The translations under genes were made by a program, and so were the position numbers. A DNA stretch of 5,322 nucleotides from positions 1 to 5,322 of the forward strand of contig SLNX01000143.1 in the NCBI GenBank assembly GCA_007132825.1. The letters run 5' to 3'. The notes beneath the pieces were generated by a model. The model was given only the letters and a program-made list of their open reading frames with translations. It searched no databases and had not been told where the DNA came from. The stretch is from Bacteroidales bacterium. Its GTDB lineage: Bacteria; Bacteroidota; Bacteroidia; Bacteroidales; UBA7960. This document shows positions 1-5,322 of the stretch, piece by piece. How positions within the stretch are numbered: position 1 is the stretch's first letter; every line of letters begins with the position of its first letter.

Positions 1-13
1 TGTTTGTTGTTTG

Positions 14-45
14 TTGTTTTTTAAAAAAAGAAAAGGCTATCTTTG
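14..45 (+). promoter_or_regulatory. Candidate Bacteroidota-type promoter for ribD
   Basis: The sequence TATCTTTG at 38-45 matches the Bacteroidota -7 consensus TAnnTTTG exactly. A TTG at 14-16 lies 21 bases upstream, within the usual spacing for the -33 element; it sits in a T/G-rich run where the heptamer TGTTTGT occurs twice in tandem (1-14). Transcription would begin a few bases after 45, leaving a leader of about 15-20 nt before the ATG at 68. This also argues against the in-frame TTG at 11 as the ribD start, since that codon would lie upstream of the transcript. No Shine-Dalgarno sequence is visible, as is usual in this phylum. The motif match is seen; promoter activity is inferred. Confidence 0.55.
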
Positions 46-67
46 GCCTTTAAAATCAAACAATCGG

Positions 68-1114
68 ATGCATTCAGATGATATATATATGCAAAGGTGC
101 ATAGATCTGGCATTAACCGGTATGGGCCGCGTTGCACCCAACCCTTTAGTGGGTGCTGTTGTTGTTTGGGAGGATCAAATCATTGGGGAGGGATACCACA
201 GACTTTTTGGCGGACCTCATGCCGAAGTGGAAGCAATACAATCGGTAAAAGATAAATCATTGCTGAAAAAGTCCGCTTTGTATGTTAATCTGGAGCCTTG
301 TTGTCATCACGGTAAGACTCCGCCATGCACCGACCTTATCCGGCAAAGCGGTATTCCGCGTGTTGTAGTAGGTACTGTTGACCCGTTTGGTGCCGTTGCA
401 GGAAAAGGGGTTGCACGTTTACGCAGCAATAACATTGAAGTTCGTGTGGGGGTAATGAAAGAAGCATGCCGCGAACTAAATAAGCGCTTTTTTACTTTTC
501 ACGAAAAGAAAAGACCCTATGTGATATTGAAATGGGCACAGACTGCTGATGGCTTTATTGACATCCACCGTAAACCTAAAGCAGCGAAACGTCCCACCTG
601 GATTACCAGTGAACACCTGCGCATGCTTGTGCATAAATGGCGGACAGAGGAGGCTGCCATCATGGTGGGAACAGAAACAGCATTAAAAGACAATCCAAGG
701 TTGAATGTGCGTGATTGGCACGGTTCAAGTCCAGCCCGCATCGTAATTGATCGCAATCTGAGCCTGGATCTGGATTACAACCTACTGGATAACAAACAGC
801 CTACGTATGTTTTTAACAACTTGCAAAGCAAAACCTCAGGTCAGACCCAATTCATTCAAATCCCTTTTGACCGTGATATTCTGCCTGAAATCTTAAATGT
901 GCTTTACAAGGACCAGCTGCAGTCATTAATCGTTGAGGGGGGTAGAAAACTTCTGCAATCATTCATTGACAGCAACCTTTGGGATGAAGCTCGCGTTTTT
1001 ACGGGGAATCAGTTTTTCTGCGACGGGATCAAAGCACCAAATTTCTTATCAATAAAAAATAAAGAACATATTATTATTGGACATGAAGGTTTCTTCAGAA
1101 TAAAAAATGCCTGA
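68..1114 (+). CDS. ribD: RibD: bifunctional diaminohydroxyphosphoribosylaminopyrimidine deaminase / 5-amino-6-(5-phosphoribosylamino)uracil reductase
   Basis: This cytosolic enzyme catalyses the second and third steps of riboflavin synthesis from GTP: zinc-dependent deamination of the pyrimidine, then NADPH-dependent reduction of the ribose side chain. The protein is 348 residues, close to the usual RibD length of about 360. The N-terminal deaminase domain (about 1-145) shows the APNPLVGAVVV segment, HAE at 51-53 (zinc ligand H51, catalytic E53) and the PCC...C pair (C78 and C87 as zinc ligands). The C-terminal reductase domain (about 148-348) begins at RPYVILKWAQTADGF and carries WITS near 178, MVGTETALKDNPRL from 199 and VEGG at 289-292. 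Both halves look intact. I chose ATG 68 because it gives the normal RibD N-terminus (MHSDDIYMQR) and lies just behind a promoter; the longer frame from TTG 11 would add 19 unlikely residues. The next gene follows after 12 nt, suggesting one transcript. No FMN riboswitch fits in the short leader visible here. Confidence 0.96.
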   Translation: MHSDDIYMQRCIDLALTGMGRVAPNPLVGAVVVWEDQIIGEGYHRLFGGPHAEVEAIQSVKDKSLLKKSALYVNLEPCCHHGKTPPCTDLIRQSGIPRVVVGTVDPFGAVAGKGVARLRSNNIEVRVGVMKEACRELNKRFFTFHEKKRPYVILKWAQTADGFIDIHRKPKAAKRPTWITSEHLRMLVHKWRTEEAAIMVGTETALKDNPRLNVRDWHGSSPARIVIDRNLSLDLDYNLLDNKQPTYVFNNLQSKTSGQTQFIQIPFDRDILPEILNVLYKDQLQSLIVEGGRKLLQSFIDSNLWDEARVFTGNQFFCDGIKAPNFLSIKNKEHIIIGHEGFFRIKNA

Positions 1115-1126
1115 TCCTGAATTATC

Positions 1127-1732
1127 ATGGATACTTACCAAACCATCAGCAATATTTCAAAGGGTTTATACAAAGACAAAGGGAGCAAATTTATTTCCAT
1201 TGCCCATCCTGTTACTACCGAGGAGGAGGCTTCAGTAATCCTGGGCGAGGTAAAACAGCAATACCATGATGCCAGACATCATTGCTATGCATGGGTAATT
1301 GGAAATCAGCAGGAGAAACACAAGTTCAATGACGACGGTGAACCATCGGGAACGGCCGGAAGACCCATTTACGGTCAAATCCTTTCGGCAGGACTTACAA
1401 ACATCCTCATTATAGTGGTCCGTTACTTTGGAGGAACAAAACTTGGAGTAAGGGGCCTTATTAATGCTTACAAAGGGGCTGCAAATGAAGCCATTCAAAA
1501 CAATAAAATCATTACCAAGACCGTAAGGGATCATTTTCGCATTCACTTCGACTATTTATCCATGAACGATGTAATGCAAATTTTAAAAGAATTTGACCTG
1601 CCACAAAGTGCACATAATTTTGAAATGCGTTGCAGCCTTGACTTCTCAGTAAGAAAATTAATTTCCAAAGAGGTATTAGGTAAACTTGAGAAGATCAGCG
1701 AGATAGAAATTCAATACTTATTTACCGAATAA
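1127..1732 (+). CDS. yigZ: IMPACT/YigZ family protein (UPF0029 with C-terminal DUF1949)
   Basis: This is a 201-residue protein of the YigZ/IMPACT family, a normal length for the bacterial form. The N-terminal UPF0029 domain (about 14-125) contains the family signatures: KDKGSKFI at 16-23, DARHHCYAW at 48-56, DDGEPSGTAGRPI at 69-81 and VVRYFGGTKLG at 97-107. Residues from about 137 to 196 correspond to the smaller DUF1949 domain, with a ferredoxin-like fold in solved relatives. The eukaryotic relative IMPACT acts on translational control through GCN1. The bacterial proteins have no firmly established function, although nucleic-acid or ribosome-related roles have been suggested. There is no signal peptide or membrane segment, so it is cytosolic. 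It starts 12 nt after the ribD stop on the same strand with no terminator between, so the two are probably co-transcribed. The link to riboflavin synthesis is positional only. Confidence 0.93.
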   Translation: MDTYQTISNISKGLYKDKGSKFISIAHPVTTEEEASVILGEVKQQYHDARHHCYAWVIGNQQEKHKFNDDGEPSGTAGRPIYGQILSAGLTNILIIVVRYFGGTKLGVRGLINAYKGAANEAIQNNKIITKTVRDHFRIHFDYLSMNDVMQILKEFDLPQSAHNFEMRCSLDFSVRKLISKEVLGKLEKISEIEIQYLFTE

Positions 1733-1770
1733 TTTAATAAAAATTCTTTTGAAAATTATTGTTCAGAAGG

Positions 1771-1801
1771 TTGTTTATTATGCGAAATAACCTTAATATT
1801 G
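1771..1801 (+). promoter_or_regulatory. Weak candidate promoter for the split 5'-nucleotidase pair
   Basis: In the 106-nt gap after the YigZ-family gene, TTG at 1771-1773 is followed, after 20 bases, by TAATATTG at 1794-1801. This differs from the Bacteroidota -7 consensus TAnnTTTG at one position (A for the first T of TTTG). The leader to the ATG at 1839 would be about 30-35 nt. The gap has no convincing intrinsic terminator, so read-through from ribD-yigZ is also possible. The spacing is right but the motif is imperfect in AT-rich DNA. Confidence 0.35.
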
Positions 1802-1838
1802 TGTTGCGTTTTTCCAAAACCAAATTCAAAATCAGATC

Positions 1839-2606
1839 ATGTCTATCAACCGAAACACCAGGATCGGTGAGGTACTTTTTGTACTCTTAATTCTTCTAAT
1901 CTCTTGTGGTCCAGCCCGGGATCCGGTTTATGTTGAAGGAAGGTTATATACTGTAGACTCTTTGCATATTCCTGAAAAAGACACTGAGATCGATTCCGTA
2001 ATTGCAATTTACCGTTATGATCTTGAAAAGGAGATGTCGCAGGTACTGGCCTATTCTGATCAAACAATGACCAGGGGAACTCCTGAAGGTTTACTGAACA
2101 ACTTTGTTGCCGACCTGGTGTTTGAAACCGGCCTGAATATTTATGATGGTGATCAGCCAATCGATTTTTGTCTTTTGAATTATGGTGGACTTCGGGCACC
2201 CATTCCCCAAGGTCCGGTAACCATGTCTCATGTTTTTGAGCTGATGCCATTTGAGAACGAAATGGTGGTGGTTACGATAAGTCCGGAAAAAACGCTTGAA
2301 CTGTTTGATTACCTGGCAACCGCAAGAGTGGGAATGCCGGTATCAGGGATCAGGCTAAAGCTTGATGATGGCAAAGTGAAGGAGGTTACGATTGATGGTC
2401 AGCCATTTAACCCTGAGAGGAATTACCGTGTGCTAACCTCCGATTACCTGGCAGGGGGTGGCGACAACATGACTTTTTTTCTGAAACCCATACAATATGA
2501 GTACCTTGGATTAAGGATTAGGGATGCCATTATTAAGCATTTACAAGAAAAGCAACAAAAAGGTTTATCTATTAAAAGCCGCCTTGACGGACGAATCAGC
2601 GATTGA
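1839..2606 (+). CDS. Lipoprotein consisting of a 5'-nucleotidase C-terminal (substrate-binding) domain
   Basis: The 255-residue protein begins with a lipoprotein signal peptide: charged start, hydrophobic stretch at about 12-21 and lipobox L20-I21-S22-C23, so C23 should be lipidated. The residues after Cys (GPARDP) do not resemble the acidic surface-export signal of Bacteroidota lipoproteins, so a periplasm-facing location is more likely. The rest (about 50-255) is the 5_nucleotid_C domain, preceded by the long interdomain-type helix (about 52-70). Visible family motifs are PEGLLNNFVADL (82-93), NYGGLRAPI (114-122), ELMPFENE (134-141) and SDYLAGGGD (201-209). By family alignment from memory, R119, F138, N140 and D209 match E. 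coli UshA R410, F429, N431 and D504, while Y203 stands where UshA has the adenine-stacking F498. No metallophosphatase domain is present, so it cannot hydrolyse nucleotides alone. The missing catalytic half is the next gene, 2 nt downstream. Confidence 0.93.
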   Translation: MSINRNTRIGEVLFVLLILLISCGPARDPVYVEGRLYTVDSLHIPEKDTEIDSVIAIYRYDLEKEMSQVLAYSDQTMTRGTPEGLLNNFVADLVFETGLNIYDGDQPIDFCLLNYGGLRAPIPQGPVTMSHVFELMPFENEMVVVTISPEKTLELFDYLATARVGMPVSGIRLKLDDGKVKEVTIDGQPFNPERNYRVLTSDYLAGGGDNMTFFLKPIQYEYLGLRIRDAIIKHLQEKQQKGLSIKSRLDGRISD

Positions 2607-2608
2607 TT

Positions 2609-3526
2609 ATGCAGCAACCTGACAGAAGAAAATTTCTTAAAACCATTGGCGTTGCAAGTGCAGCAGCGCTAACCGGACTTCCTGCCCTGGCTTTGCGCAA
2701 TTCCGGAACGGAACATCTTACCATCCTACACACCAACGATACCCACAGCCGCATCGACCCTTTTCCAGACAATGATCCCAACTTTCCGGGACAGGGCGGT
2801 TACGCAAGGCGCTCGCATCTCATTAAAATGATCAGACAGGAGAACCCTAACCTTTTGCTGCTTGATGCCGGGGATGTTTTCCAGGGTACACCCTACTTTA
2901 ATATCTACGGCGGAAAAGTGGAGCTCAAGCTGATGAGCAAAATGGGATATGATGCCGCCGCATTCGGAAATCACGAGTTTGACAATGGCATGGATGGCTT
3001 TCTGGATGTCCTCCCCCATGCAGATTTTCCCTTTCTGGCTGCAAATTACGATTTCAGCAAAACCATCCTGAAAAATAAAGTCAAAGACTACATCATTAAA
3101 GAAAAAAAGGGAGCGAAGATTGGCATTTATGGATTGGGTATTCAGTTTAAAGGACTGGTAAGCAGTGCTATGTATGGTGATACCATTTTCATTGATCCAA
3201 TTGAAAAGGCAAGGGAGATTGAGGATATTTTATGGAAGAAACACCGTTGCGAACTGATCATTTGCCTTTCCCATCTTGGTTTTGATTATGATGATGACAG
3301 GATCAGTGATACCATGGTGGCCGCAAACACCAAACATACCGATATTGTCATTGGAGGACACACCCACAGCTTGCTGGATCCACCCGTTCAGGTTCAGAAT
3401 CAGTTAAACAAAAGCGTTACTATTGCCCAGGCTGGCTATGGAGGTGCCTACCTTGGCCGCTTGGATGTTTTCTTTAACAAAAGGGATCATCAAAAATTCG
3501 TCGAATCGTATACAACAAAAATTTAA
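2609..3526 (+). CDS. Tat-exported calcineurin-like metallophosphatase, catalytic half of a 5'-nucleotidase
   Basis: The 305-residue protein is the N-terminal catalytic domain of the UshA/5'-nucleotidase family, a two-metal phosphoesterase that removes phosphate from nucleotides and related esters. A twin-arginine signal is clear: DRRKFLK at 5-11, a mild hydrophobic region at about 13-27, and an A-L-A cleavage site at 26-28. Metal and catalytic motifs are complete: NDTH (D44, H46), GDVFQG (D89), GNHEFD (N121, catalytic H122, D125), LSHLG (H222) and GGHTH (H251, H253). The protein stops just after the last domain strand (GRLDVFF), without the usual linker and substrate-binding domain; that domain is the upstream gene. 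I chose ATG 2609, two bases after the upstream TGA. An in-frame TTG at 2603 overlaps that stop and would add only two residues. The close junction suggests translational coupling. No terminator is seen after its TAA. Confidence 0.94.
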   Translation: MQQPDRRKFLKTIGVASAAALTGLPALALRNSGTEHLTILHTNDTHSRIDPFPDNDPNFPGQGGYARRSHLIKMIRQENPNLLLLDAGDVFQGTPYFNIYGGKVELKLMSKMGYDAAAFGNHEFDNGMDGFLDVLPHADFPFLAANYDFSKTILKNKVKDYIIKEKKGAKIGIYGLGIQFKGLVSSAMYGDTIFIDPIEKAREIEDILWKKHRCELIICLSHLGFDYDDDRISDTMVAANTKHTDIVIGGHTHSLLDPPVQVQNQLNKSVTIAQAGYGGAYLGRLDVFFNKRDHQKFVESYTTKI

Positions 3527-3551
3527 ACTATGCAATAGCTTAAGAATTTTT

Positions 3552-3560
3552 TTATTCACT
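3552..3560 (+). promoter_or_regulatory. DnaA-box-like 9-mer upstream of dnaA
   Basis: TTATTCACT at 3552-3560 differs from the relaxed DnaA-box consensus TTATNCACA only in its last base. It lies about 115 nt upstream of the dnaA start, where DnaA boxes mediate autoregulation in many bacteria. It is the only such site I find in this spacer on either strand. A single one-mismatch 9-mer in AT-rich DNA could easily be chance, so autoregulation is inference only. Confidence 0.25.
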
Positions 3561-3561
3561 T

Positions 3562-3608
3562 TTTTTGGCTAATATTTGTTGAAAACTATTTTCAGAAAAG
3601 GCCAAAAA
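3562..3608. repeat. Nested inverted repeat in the spacer before dnaA
   Basis: TTTTTGGC at 3562-3569 is the exact reverse complement of GCCAAAAA at 3601-3608. Inside lies a second perfect inverted repeat, TGAAAA (3580-3585) and TTTTCA (3589-3594), around CTA. TTT at 3575-3577 can also pair with AAA at 3596-3598, so most of the 47 bases can fold into one long interrupted hairpin. It is not an intrinsic terminator, because no T run follows the stem on either strand. It lies 66 nt upstream of the dnaA ATG and could be an operator, a leader structure or a chance product of AT-rich sequence. The 148-nt spacer around it also holds three T7 tracts (3547-3553, 3560-3566, 3639-3645). Confidence 0.5.
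3564..3594 (+). promoter_or_regulatory. Weak candidate promoter for dnaA
   Basis: TTTG at 3564-3567 is followed after 19 bases by TATTTTCA at 3587-3594, which matches the first six positions of the Bacteroidota -7 consensus TAnnTTTG but not its last two. A nearby TAATATTTG (3570-3578) has one base too many in the spacer and no upstream TTG. No better candidate is visible between 3527 and 3674. If used, the leader would be about 75 nt and the promoter would lie wholly inside the inverted repeat at 3562-3608. Confidence 0.25.
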
Positions 3609-3674
3609 CGCAACTATTGGTAATCAGATCAAAAGCACTTTTTTTCAATAATACTTTTTAACAGAGCAACACGA

Positions 3675-5126
3675 ATGGAGAAAGGATACGAAAAGGTATG
3701 GTCGGGATGTTTGGCAGTGATCAAGGACAATATCAGTCCGAACAGCTATAATACCTGGTTTGCCCCCATCAGGCCTGTTCGTCTCAGGGAGAATGTGCTG
3801 ACCCTTCAGGTCCCCAGCCAGTTCTTCTATGAGTGGCTGGAGGAACATTATATTGATCTGTTGAAAAAAACGATCAAAAAAGAGCTTGGTCAGAACGGAA
3901 GACTGGAATACAGCATCATCATGGACAGTTCTCACGGTGGTTCAACGACCAAGCCCTACACGGTACATGCACCCACGCTAAACAAAAAAGCGCTTAAAAA
4001 TCCACCAATCAGCGTACCAATAGACATCAATCAAGGGGGAAGTACAGGAAGAACATTGCCCAATCCTTTTATTATTCCCGGATTAAAAAAAATCAACATC
4101 CATCCACAGCTCATTGAATCATACAATTTTGACAACTTTGTGCAGGGCGATTGCAATCGTTTGGCGCGGAGCGCGGGTCTTGCTGTAGGACAAAATCCGG
4201 GAAAAACCTCTTTCAACCCGCTGCTCATATACAGTACGAACGGACTTGGAAAAACACACCTGGTGCATGCCATTGGTATAGAGGTAAAAAACCTGTATCC
4301 CGAGAAAACCGTTTTGTATGTCACTGCCGAGCAGTTTACCAATCAATTCATCGACTCGATTCGCAACGGGAATCAAAACGATTTTGTACATTTTTACCAG
4401 ATGATTGACCTGCTGATCATGGACGACATCCATTGCCTCGCAGGTAAGCCAAAGACCCAGGATGTCTTTTTCCATCTTTTCAACCATCTGCATCAAAATG
4501 GCAAACAGATCATCATCACCAGCGATACCCCTCCTGTGGAAATGAGCGGCATTGAACCCCGGCTGCTATCACGATTTAAGTGGGGGCTGTCGGCAGACTT
4601 GCAGGTGCCCGATTTCGAAACCCGGATAGCCATTTTGCAAAAAAAGATCCACAACGATGGTGTTGAAATGCCCGGGGAGGTGCTTGAGCTTATCAGTGCC
4701 AAAATGAATACCAGCATACGCGAAATGGAAGGTGCATTGATATCTATTCTGGCACAGTCTTCCATGAACAAGAAAGAGATTACACTGGATCTGGCAGCCA
4801 GGGTAATTGACAAATTTGTAAAAAACACACCCAAAGAAATTTCTATAGAGTATATCCAAAAAACTGTTTCTCAATATTTTGAGATTCCCCTGGAGAAACT
4901 GAAGTCAAAAAGCCGGAAGCGGGAGACTGTCCAGGCACGCCAACTGGCAATGTATTTCTCAAAAATGCACACCAAAGCATCCCTTGCCGTAATAGGCAAC
5001 AAATGTGGCAATAAAGACCATGCAACCGTATTGCATGCCTGTAAAACCATCAAAAACCTGATGGATACAGATAAACGCTTTAAGAAATATGTAGAAGACA
5101 TCGACAGCATCATAAAAATAAAATAA
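3675..5126 (+). CDS. dnaA: Chromosomal replication initiator protein DnaA
   Basis: DnaA is the AAA+ ATPase that binds DnaA boxes at oriC, oligomerises in the ATP form and opens the duplex for helicase loading. The 483 residues cover all four domains. Domain I (about 1-80) has the NTWFAPI segment; a variable linker (about 85-145) follows. The AAA+ domain starts near YNFDNFVQG and contains the Walker A loop (187-194), Walker B LLIMDDIH (246-253), sensor 1 ITSD (281-284), arginine-finger box R296/R300 (RLLSRFKWGL) and sensor 2 R349 in SIREMEGAL. Domain IV has the DNA-binding helix-turn-helix with GNKDHATVLHACK (445-457), the Bacteroidota form of the DnaA signature. Three positions look unusual: S187 replaces the first Walker A glycine, H253 replaces the usual Gln after DDI, and T285 replaces the usual Arg of SDRPP. 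The start at ATG 3675 gives the expected domain I N-terminus. No dnaN or other replication gene is adjacent here. A strong terminator follows 26 nt after the stop. Confidence 0.97.
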   Translation: MEKGYEKVWSGCLAVIKDNISPNSYNTWFAPIRPVRLRENVLTLQVPSQFFYEWLEEHYIDLLKKTIKKELGQNGRLEYSIIMDSSHGGSTTKPYTVHAPTLNKKALKNPPISVPIDINQGGSTGRTLPNPFIIPGLKKINIHPQLIESYNFDNFVQGDCNRLARSAGLAVGQNPGKTSFNPLLIYSTNGLGKTHLVHAIGIEVKNLYPEKTVLYVTAEQFTNQFIDSIRNGNQNDFVHFYQMIDLLIMDDIHCLAGKPKTQDVFFHLFNHLHQNGKQIIITSDTPPVEMSGIEPRLLSRFKWGLSADLQVPDFETRIAILQKKIHNDGVEMPGEVLELISAKMNTSIREMEGALISILAQSSMNKKEITLDLAARVIDKFVKNTPKEISIEYIQKTVSQYFEIPLEKLKSKSRKRETVQARQLAMYFSKMHTKASLAVIGNKCGNKDHATVLHACKTIKNLMDTDKRFKKYVEDIDSIIKIK

Positions 5127-5152
5127 CAGTCAACCGGAAAACAAAATTTTTG

Positions 5153-5180
5153 CCCGGGAGCCATGGCTTACCGGGTTTTT
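5153..5180 (+). terminator. Intrinsic terminator of dnaA
   Basis: A GC-rich hairpin lies 26 nt after the dnaA stop. CCCGG (5153-5157) pairs with CCGGG (5171-5175), and inside it AGC (5159-5161) pairs with GCT (5166-5168) around a CATG loop. A run of five T follows at 5176-5180. The core AGCCATGGCT (5159-5168) is a perfect 10-base palindrome. On the opposite strand no T run follows the stem directly, so it should act only on + strand transcripts. It isolates dnaA from whatever lies downstream. Confidence 0.87.
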
Positions 5181-5194
5181 CTATCATTAATAAT

Positions 5195-5299
5195 ATGGAT
5201 ATCCCTAAAGACATTAAACAATTAAACATTGTTACAGATGAAACGCCAATGACAGGATTATTTGACACACAGGAGGATGATCAAAACTCTAACATCTAA
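5195..5299 (+). CDS. Doubtful small open frame, 34-residue acidic peptide
   Basis: An ATG at 5195, 14 nt after the dnaA terminator, opens a frame of 34 codons ending at TAA 5297-5299. The peptide begins MDIPKDIKQLN, is rich in Asp, Asn and Gln, ends QEDDQNSNI and has no hydrophobic segment, Cys or His motif. I do not recognise it. No promoter of the TAnnTTTG type precedes it and it directly follows a terminator, so it would need its own signal. A frame this short is expected by chance. The remaining sequence to 5322 shows no gene; its only feature is a tandem TAACATC pair at 5290-5303. Confidence 0.18.
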   Translation: MDIPKDIKQLNIVTDETPMTGLFDTQEDDQNSNI

Positions 5300-5322
5300 C
5301 ATCAATTCCTGATCTTTGGTAA

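Noticed and set aside
1..22. Tandem TGTTTGT heptamers at the left edge
   Set aside because: Two copies plus a partial one in a low-complexity T/G run are too short to call a repeat element; noted only as the context of the -33 element.
11..67. N-terminal extension of ribD from a TTG at position 11
   Set aside because: The extra 19 residues do not fit the RibD N-terminus and overlap an exact -7 promoter element at 38-45; ATG 68 is the better start.
628..636. TGTGCATAA, an exact reverse-strand match to the relaxed DnaA box TTATNCACA
   Set aside because: It is isolated inside the ribD coding sequence and encodes conserved protein sequence; most likely chance.
1728..1760. AT-only inverted repeat (AATAATTT / AAATTATT) at the end of the YigZ-family gene as a terminator
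   Set aside because: The stem has no G or C, the loop is 17 nt and no T run follows; too weak for an intrinsic terminator.
1846..2250. Open frame of 134 codons on the - strand
   Set aside because: It lies wholly antisense to the nucleotidase C-domain gene, whose frame has clear family motifs; the translation resembles nothing known to me.
3527..3674. The AT-rich spacer before dnaA as a replication origin
   Set aside because: Only one imperfect DnaA-box-like site is present, with no cluster of boxes or repeated AT-rich unwinding modules.
4119..4496. Open frame of 125 codons on the - strand, and other antisense frames within dnaA
   Set aside because: These are opposite the conserved AAA+ domain of dnaA and have no recognisable domain; a by-product of codon composition.
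5290..5303. Tandem TAACATC pair as a regulatory repeat or attachment site
   Set aside because: Two 7-base copies in AT-rich DNA at the window edge, with no integrase or tRNA nearby.

Overview
The window reads as ordinary chromosomal DNA from a member of the Bacteroidota, probably class Bacteroidia. Three things point there. The DnaA protein carries family hallmarks such as GNKDHATVLHA instead of the usual GxRDHTTVxHA. No gene has a convincing Shine-Dalgarno sequence. A promoter of the TTG/TAnnTTTG type used by the Bacteroidota primary sigma factor sits directly in front of the first gene. The window is nearly fully coding, with every recognised gene on the + strand. It shows no mobile element, CRISPR array, tRNA or rRNA.

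Layout: (1) 1-67 holds a candidate promoter. (2) 68-1114 is ribD, the bifunctional deaminase/reductase of riboflavin synthesis, followed after 12 nt by an IMPACT/YigZ family gene (1127-1732), probably in one transcript. (3) After a 106-nt AT-rich gap with a weaker promoter candidate comes a two-gene unit: a lipoprotein that is only the C-terminal (substrate-binding) domain of a 5'-nucleotidase (1839-2606), then 2 nt later a Tat-signal metallophosphatase that is only the N-terminal (catalytic) domain (2609-3526). Together they make up one UshA-type 5'-nucleotidase, split at the interdomain linker and with the two halves in reversed gene order. (4) A 148-nt AT-rich spacer contains three T7 tracts, a one-mismatch DnaA-box-like 9-mer and a nested inverted repeat. 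(5) dnaA (3675-5126) follows and ends in a clear intrinsic terminator (5153-5180). (6) The last 142 nt contain only a doubtful 34-codon open frame.

Functionally, ribD feeds flavin cofactor synthesis. The IMPACT-family protein has no settled bacterial role. The nucleotidase pair probably acts together in the periplasm or at the membrane to dephosphorylate nucleotides for salvage. dnaA starts chromosome replication. I see no clearly new system. The points most worth a second look are the split and permuted nucleotidase, the non-consensus Walker A loop of DnaA (Ser where the first Gly should be), and the structured spacer in front of dnaA.
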